From an uncultured Eubacteriales bacterium (GTDB taxonomy: Bacteria > Bacillota > Clostridia > Oscillospirales > Acutalibacteraceae), in NCBI GenBank assembly GCA_934394855.1, contig CAKRRH010000026.1, positions 1-26,162 on the forward strand: 26,162 bases of DNA, given 5' to 3'. Numbering within the stretch: the first letter of the stretch is position 1; each line of letters opens with the position of its first letter. The notes beneath the pieces are model-generated. The model searched no databases and was not told the origin of the DNA. It saw only the letters and a program-made list of their open reading frames with translations. The translations under genes were made by a program, and so were the position numbers. Below are positions 22,711 through 26,162 of the stretch, one piece after another.

Positions 22711-23873
22711 CGTTTGTCAACCACCTTTGCACGATATACCGCACAGCTGTGAGCAGGAACATTTTCACGATATATTCCGTTAGTCACAAGCTTTTGCTCG
22801 CCTGTGTAAACATCTGTCATTAGCAATGTTTTGCCTGTGCTTTCGGGAAGCCCCAAAATGTCGGTTGAAATATGCAACGGGTCCCAGTTTGATATTTCAT
22901 ATTCGGAGAAATTGAAAATACCTATCGCAATGTCGCCGTTATCAAGCAGTTTTGCATATGTAAATGTTTCGTTCGTCGGATATGGCTGATTTTCGTCGGT
23001 TCGCTCACAGCCTAACATGAACGGCTGATTTTGCGCCGGGTCTTGGTTTATTTTAATGAGCTCGGCGTTTGTGAGAATCGCCTTTGCGTCGTCGTCCATT
23101 TTTTCAATGTCGCAACCGATCATCAGCGGTGAACCGAGCAGCGCCCAAAGCGCAAAGTGCATTTTAGACTCCTCAAGACTAAGCCCCGAAACGCCGATTT
23201 TTCCGTTGCCATTTATCCCGACAATCAGCATATCCATGTCCGCAAAGCTGTTGACGCTGCTATATTCGAGTGACTTGACCGCCGACAGCGAATGGTCCTT
23301 CAGCGACTGCCAGTTATCGAATAAGTCGCCTGTTGAGCGCCATATGTTAGCGCCCGACGATTTCACCCAATGCTTTGTGCCGTCAGCACCCCATGAGCAA
23401 GCGGAATATAATATATCTCTGCCGCAGTTTGCAAGCGCCAGCCCCATTCGTCTGTAATTTGCATAGCCCTGAACGGTCTGCGGGTGAAAGCAATAATCAT
23501 ATTTCAAATAATCGACGCCCCATTCGGCAAAGGAACGAGCGTCCTCCCATTCATGCTCAAACGAACCCGGATAGCCCGCGCAGGTGAGGTGACCGGCGCA
23601 TGAATACATACCGAATTTCAAGCCCTTTGAATGAATGTAGTCAGCAAGCGCCTTCATTCCGCTTGGGAATTTTTCGGGATCGGCAACAAGTCTGCCGTTT
23701 TCGTCACGCTCTTTGAGCGACCAACAATCGTCAATTACGATATATTCATATCCTGCGTCCTTTAGTCCGCTTGATATGAGAATGTCGGCAGATTTTTTTA
23801 CAACATCTTCGTTGATGTCGTGACCGAATGTGTTCCATGAGTTCCAACCCATTGGCGGCTTTGAGATAAACAT
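22707..23873 (-). CDS. Alpha-galactosidase, GH27
   Basis: 388 residues. A (beta/alpha)8 barrel beginning PPMGWNSWNTFGHDINED, then YIVIDDCWS, FPSGMKALADYIHSKGLKFG followed by MYSCAG, YLKYDYC (nucleophile Asp) and RSTGDLFDNW (acid/base Asp), with an antiparallel beta-domain at the end (~300-388). It releases terminal alpha-linked galactose, e.g. from melibiose, raffinose or galactomannan fragments. No signal peptide, so it acts in the cytoplasm on imported oligosaccharides. Divergent from the AraC-type regulator 137 bp away, which probably controls it. GGAGG lies before the ATG at 23873. Confidence 0.95.
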   Translation of the reverse strand: MFISKPPMGWNSWNTFGHDINEDVVKKSADILISSGLKDAGYEYIVIDDCWSLKERDENGRLVADPEKFPSGMKALADYIHSKGLKFGMYSCAGHLTCAGYPGSFEHEWEDARSFAEWGVDYLKYDYCFHPQTVQGYANYRRMGLALANCGRDILYSACSWGADGTKHWVKSSGANIWRSTGDLFDNWQSLKDHSLSAVKSLEYSSVNSFADMDMLIVGINGNGKIGVSGLSLEESKMHFALWALLGSPLMIGCDIEKMDDDAKAILTNAELIKINQDPAQNQPFMLGCERTDENQPYPTNETFTYAKLLDNGDIAIGIFNFSEYEISNWDPLHISTDILGLPESTGKTLLMTDVYTGEQKLVTNGIYRENVPAHSCAVYRAKVVDKR

Positions 23874-23898
23874 ATTTTTAGTCCTCCGTTTTTTATGA

Positions 23899-23927
23899 TT
23901 GACAAATTCATCATATTTGTTTATTCT
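23899..23927 (+). promoter_or_regulatory. Possible promoter of the AraC-type regulator gene
   Basis: TTGACA (23899-23904), 17-nt spacer, TATTCT (23922-23927), about 80 nt before the ATG at 24010. No clear minus-strand promoter for the galactosidase was found in the same AT-rich gap, as expected for an activator-dependent promoter. Confidence 0.45.
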
Positions 23928-24009
23928 TATTATATATGTATTTATCTTTCATTTATATTGAATTTTGTGTCAAAAACATATAAATTTGTTGCATATTTCG
24001 GAGGGCGTT

Positions 24010-24774
24010 ATGACAGAAGGACTTGTTTGCAGAGTCAGGGGAGAGCATGACTGCACGGACCTACACAGCTGGGGACCCGGTGTTCGTGATGTTTACATTT
24101 TTCATTATGTGTCGCGCGGCCGTGGATATATTGAGGTCGGCGGTGACAGATTCAGCGTGGTAAGCGGGCAAATTTTTGTGATTTTTCCGAATACCTGTGT
24201 GAAATATTATCCCGACCCGACCGACCCGTTTCATTATCATTGGATTGATTTTGACGGAGATTTGGCGAACAAGCTGTTTTCGCAAATAACCCTGTCGATG
24301 AAAAATCCTGTGAGCGTAATTTTGCCCGATGATGTGATCGAATGCTTTAAGCCGTGCAATGATGACGGTTATGAATATTCGCCTTCGCTTTTGAAATTGT
24401 TTGGAATATTGATTGAAAAAATGCCCCGAAAAACGCCGAAAAAACATAACGGTTCGGTTGAAAAAGCAGTTGAATATATCAAAAATAATCTCCATAAATC
24501 AAGTCTTTGTGTTGCGGATGTTGCGAATAACTGCGCTTTGTCACGCTCACAATTATATCGGTTGTTTATGCAATCGTTTGACTGTTCTCCCATAGATTAC
24601 ATTGTAAATAATCGCATGAATTTAGCAAAATCATATTTGCTTGATACTGATTTAAACATAAAAACGGTGGCTTTTTCGGTGGGCTATTCCGACCCGCTGT
24701 ATTTTTCAAATGCCTTTAAAAAACATTTTGGTGTAAATCCGTTGCAATATCGAAAAAGAAAAGATATAATATAG
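24010..24774 (+). CDS. AraC-family transcriptional regulator
   Basis: 254 residues from the ATG at 24010 (GGAGGG 4 nt upstream); the upstream TTG frame lacks a site. The N-terminal half is a cupin sensing domain (VYIFHYVSRGRGYIEVGGDR, VVSGQIFVIFPNT, HYHWIDFDG); the C-terminal ~100 residues hold two HTH motifs, the first with VADVANNCALSRSQLYRLF and the second with VAFSVGYSDPLYFSNAFKKH followed by FGVNPLQYRKR, the AraC signature. Typically it binds a sugar and activates the adjacent operon; here the divergent alpha-galactosidase and perhaps the following mutarotase-like gene. Confidence 0.93.
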   Translation: MTEGLVCRVRGEHDCTDLHSWGPGVRDVYIFHYVSRGRGYIEVGGDRFSVVSGQIFVIFPNTCVKYYPDPTDPFHYHWIDFDGDLANKLFSQITLSMKNPVSVILPDDVIECFKPCNDDGYEYSPSLLKLFGILIEKMPRKTPKKHNGSVEKAVEYIKNNLHKSSLCVADVANNCALSRSQLYRLFMQSFDCSPIDYIVNNRMNLAKSYLLDTDLNIKTVAFSVGYSDPLYFSNAFKKHFGVNPLQYRKRKDII

Positions 24775-24802
24775 AAAAGAAGACCTTAAAAGGAGAAATA
24801 AA

Positions 24803-25735
24803 ATGGCAATCAGCGTTACGGTTATTGATGAATATAAAAACTTCGGCAGATGCATCAAGGTCAGCAACGGCACTGTTGAGATGTTGGCGACTGTTGATGT
24901 AGGTCCGAGAATCATTCGATTTGGCTTTGTCGGCGGCAAGAACATCATGTTTAACGACATTGACAGAAAGCACATCACTCATATTGATTCGATGGACGAA
25001 TATTATTATGAGGGTGCGAGCTGGTACAACTATGGCGGTCACAGGCTTTGGGCGTCACCCGAGGCGCTTCCCCGGACCTATTGCCCCGATAATGATGCGG
25101 TGGAATATGAGATTATTGAGCGTGGCATGATTTTGATGCCAAAGCCGCAAACAAAGAACGGAATTGCATTTACGATGAAAGCAGAAATGGCGGACGACGG
25201 TCGGCTTATCGTTACGCATTATGTAAAGAACATTTCAAACGAAGATAAGACAATGTCGGCGTGGGCGGTGTCGGTGCTTGACCGCGGCGGTGTTGAGATA
25301 ATACCGAATAACACCGAGGATACAGGGCTGCTTGCAAATCGCAGAATAGTTGCGTGGAGCTATACCGATTTGTCCGACGAGCGTGCATATTTCGGTCGTG
25401 ATTTTATCACATTGCGGCAAAAAGACGGCAAAAATGGCGCATTCAAGCTTGGGCTTGACAATCACAGCGGTGTTGCGATGTATTTAATCGGCGACTTGCT
25501 TTTTGTAAATCGATATGTTCATGATAAATCCGCCGAATATGAGGATTACGGCTGTTCGTTTGAAACATATACGGGTGATGATTTTCTTGAGCTTGAAACG
25601 CTCGGTGCAAAAACGCTCACTCATCCCGGTGATGTAATATCTCATGTCGAAACATGGGAGCTTCACAAGGTGAATGAACCGATAAACGAGCGTGACGACG
25701 ACTCAATCCACTCTGTTTTGGATAGGTTTATGTAA
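24803..25735 (+). CDS. Mutarotase-superfamily protein (DUF4380-like)
   Basis: 310 residues, strong AAAAGGAG before the ATG, 28 nt after the regulator. An all-beta protein with the features of the galactose-mutarotase-like sandwich: VGPRIIRFGFVGGKNIMF near residue 33, YGGHRLWASPEA (His and Arg probably in the active site) near residue 78, and VTHYVKNISNEDKTMSAWAV near residue 135. I recall this arrangement from DUF4380 proteins. No signal peptide. A sugar-epimerising or sugar-binding role alongside alpha-galactosidase is plausible; the exact substrate is unknown. Not a canonical GalM. Confidence 0.75.
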   Translation: MAISVTVIDEYKNFGRCIKVSNGTVEMLATVDVGPRIIRFGFVGGKNIMFNDIDRKHITHIDSMDEYYYEGASWYNYGGHRLWASPEALPRTYCPDNDAVEYEIIERGMILMPKPQTKNGIAFTMKAEMADDGRLIVTHYVKNISNEDKTMSAWAVSVLDRGGVEIIPNNTEDTGLLANRRIVAWSYTDLSDERAYFGRDFITLRQKDGKNGAFKLGLDNHSGVAMYLIGDLLFVNRYVHDKSAEYEDYGCSFETYTGDDFLELETLGAKTLTHPGDVISHVETWELHKVNEPINERDDDSIHSVLDRFM

Positions 25736-25751
25736 TAAATTATGGTGTTTT

Positions 25752-25787
25752 ACGAGGGGTGCTTTTTTGTAAAAAAGCACCCCTCGT
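25752..25787 (+). repeat. Palindromic repeat H3
   Basis: Perfect 17-bp inverted repeat ACGAGGGGTGCTTTTTT with its complement, 2-nt centre, followed by the tail CTCCCCTTAAAAAACTTT. Same element as H2 in opposite orientation and related to H1. 16 nt after the mutarotase-like gene. Confidence 0.88.
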
Positions 25788-25820
25788 GCTCCCCTTAAAA
25801 AACTTTCATTTTAAAATAAT

Positions 25821-25862
25821 AAAACAGAAGTACATCGTTAGGTTAGATTGTGCTTCTGTTTT
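25821..25862 (+). terminator. Inverted repeat with T-tract, possible terminator
   Basis: AAAACAGAAG (25821-25830) / CTTCTGTTTT (25853-25862), 22-nt loop, followed by TGTTT. The right arm has a relative in the first mosaic region (ACTTCTGTTTTTTATTG near 9896), where the left arm is missing. Confidence 0.5.
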
Positions 25863-25996
25863 TGTTTAGTTCTATATGTGTATGCGGTGCGCCGAGGACG
25901 ACGCACCCTACATATTTTTATATTTAGAGGTAGACTGTATTGCTCTATACTAAACAATTAAAAATATTTCATAAATAAAGCTTTTTGAAAGGGGGT

Positions 25997-26035
25997 TCGG
26001 GGGAGAACCTTTTTCTCGAAAAAGTTCTTCCCCGA
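25997..26035 (-). repeat. Palindromic repeat H4
   Basis: TCGGGG-AGAA-CTTTTT type stem with one bulged base and loop CTCG; preceded by CATAAATAAAGCTTTTTGAA, close to the CATAAATAAAGTTTTTTAAG that precedes H2. So H3 and H4 form an inverted pair, as H1 and H2 do. Confidence 0.75.
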
Positions 26036-26059
26036 CAATTCAACATAATATTAAAATAC

Positions 26060-26162
26060 AATGTGCTCATGCCGCACAGGCACATCATTTCTCATGCAAG
26101 AAATGGCGGAAAGTGCATTTAAGGGCTGCGCCCTTAAAAATCCCAGGGGGATTTCGATTCCC
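26060..26162 (+). repeat. Dispersed repeat C, copy 2 (cut by window end)
   Basis: 103 bp nearly identical to 9984-10087 (two substitutions, one base missing). Here it lies outside the H3-H4 pair, whereas copy 1 lies inside H1-H2. The window ends in its last hairpin arm, so what follows cannot be compared with the element at 10090. Confidence 0.88.

Noticed and set aside
1..26162. CRISPR array, tRNA, rRNA or transposase
   Set aside because: No regularly spaced repeats, no cloverleaf or rRNA sequence and no transposase or integrase frame were found on either strand.

Overview
The window looks like a chromosomal segment of a spore-forming, low-to-moderate GC Firmicute of the Clostridia, probably an Oscillospiraceae/Ruminococcaceae-type gut anaerobe. 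This rests on a PdaB-type sporulation deacetylase, SpoVAE, Gram-positive lipoproteins, strong AGGAGG-type ribosome binding sites, TTGACA/TATAAT promoters, and a cation:proton antiporter behind a fluoride riboswitch. The genus assignment is inference from gene style; no rRNA is present.

Layout. (1) 1-2415, AT-rich accessory DNA: the 3' end of an Rhs/YD-repeat gene with a DUF4474-like tip, a candidate immunity lipoprotein, a second, broken Rhs-tip cassette with its own lipoprotein, and a 52-bp hairpin-plus-Rhs direct repeat at both ends of that second cassette. (2) 2429-4170: pdaB-like gene (-), an unknown small membrane protein (+), then an unexpected element: a consensus promoter with a perfect Firmicute LexA/DinR box in its spacer, reading a ~115-nt transcript or 33-codon ORF into a bidirectional terminator. 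(3) 4191-9658 (-): typA, then an operon of alpha/beta hydrolase, membrane-anchored murF and ddl (D-Ala-D-Ala branch of peptidoglycan synthesis). (4) 9755-10422: a 670-bp non-coding, palindrome-rich mosaic whose parts recur at 25752-26162. (5) 10423-13228 (-): asnS, an EamA/DMT permease, spoVAE. (6) 13305-17962 (-): GT2 polyprenyl-phosphate glycosyltransferase, GtcA-like flippase and YfhO-like GT-C, which together make a three-component extracytoplasmic glycosylation system. (7) 18433-21058 (+): divergent pair of a membrane-bound UDP-sugar 4,6-dehydratase and a polyprenyl-phosphate sugar-1-P transferase, the first steps of a surface glycan. (8) 21112-22433 (+): fluoride riboswitch and antiporter. 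(9) 22495-25735: alpha-galactosidase (GH27) coupled to a tiny zinc-finger protein, divergent from an AraC-type regulator and a mutarotase-fold protein; a galactoside-utilisation locus. (10) 25752-26162: second copy of the palindromic repeats, running off the window.

The main theme is envelope biology: peptidoglycan precursor synthesis, lipid-linked sugar transfer, glycan initiation, contact-dependent-type Rhs toxins and spore wall or germination proteins. The items most worth following are the LexA-controlled mini-transcript, the Rhs cassette with its repeated boundary, the 99-nt inverted-repeat element at 10090-10188, and the composite repeat family. No tRNA, rRNA, CRISPR array or insertion-sequence transposase was seen.
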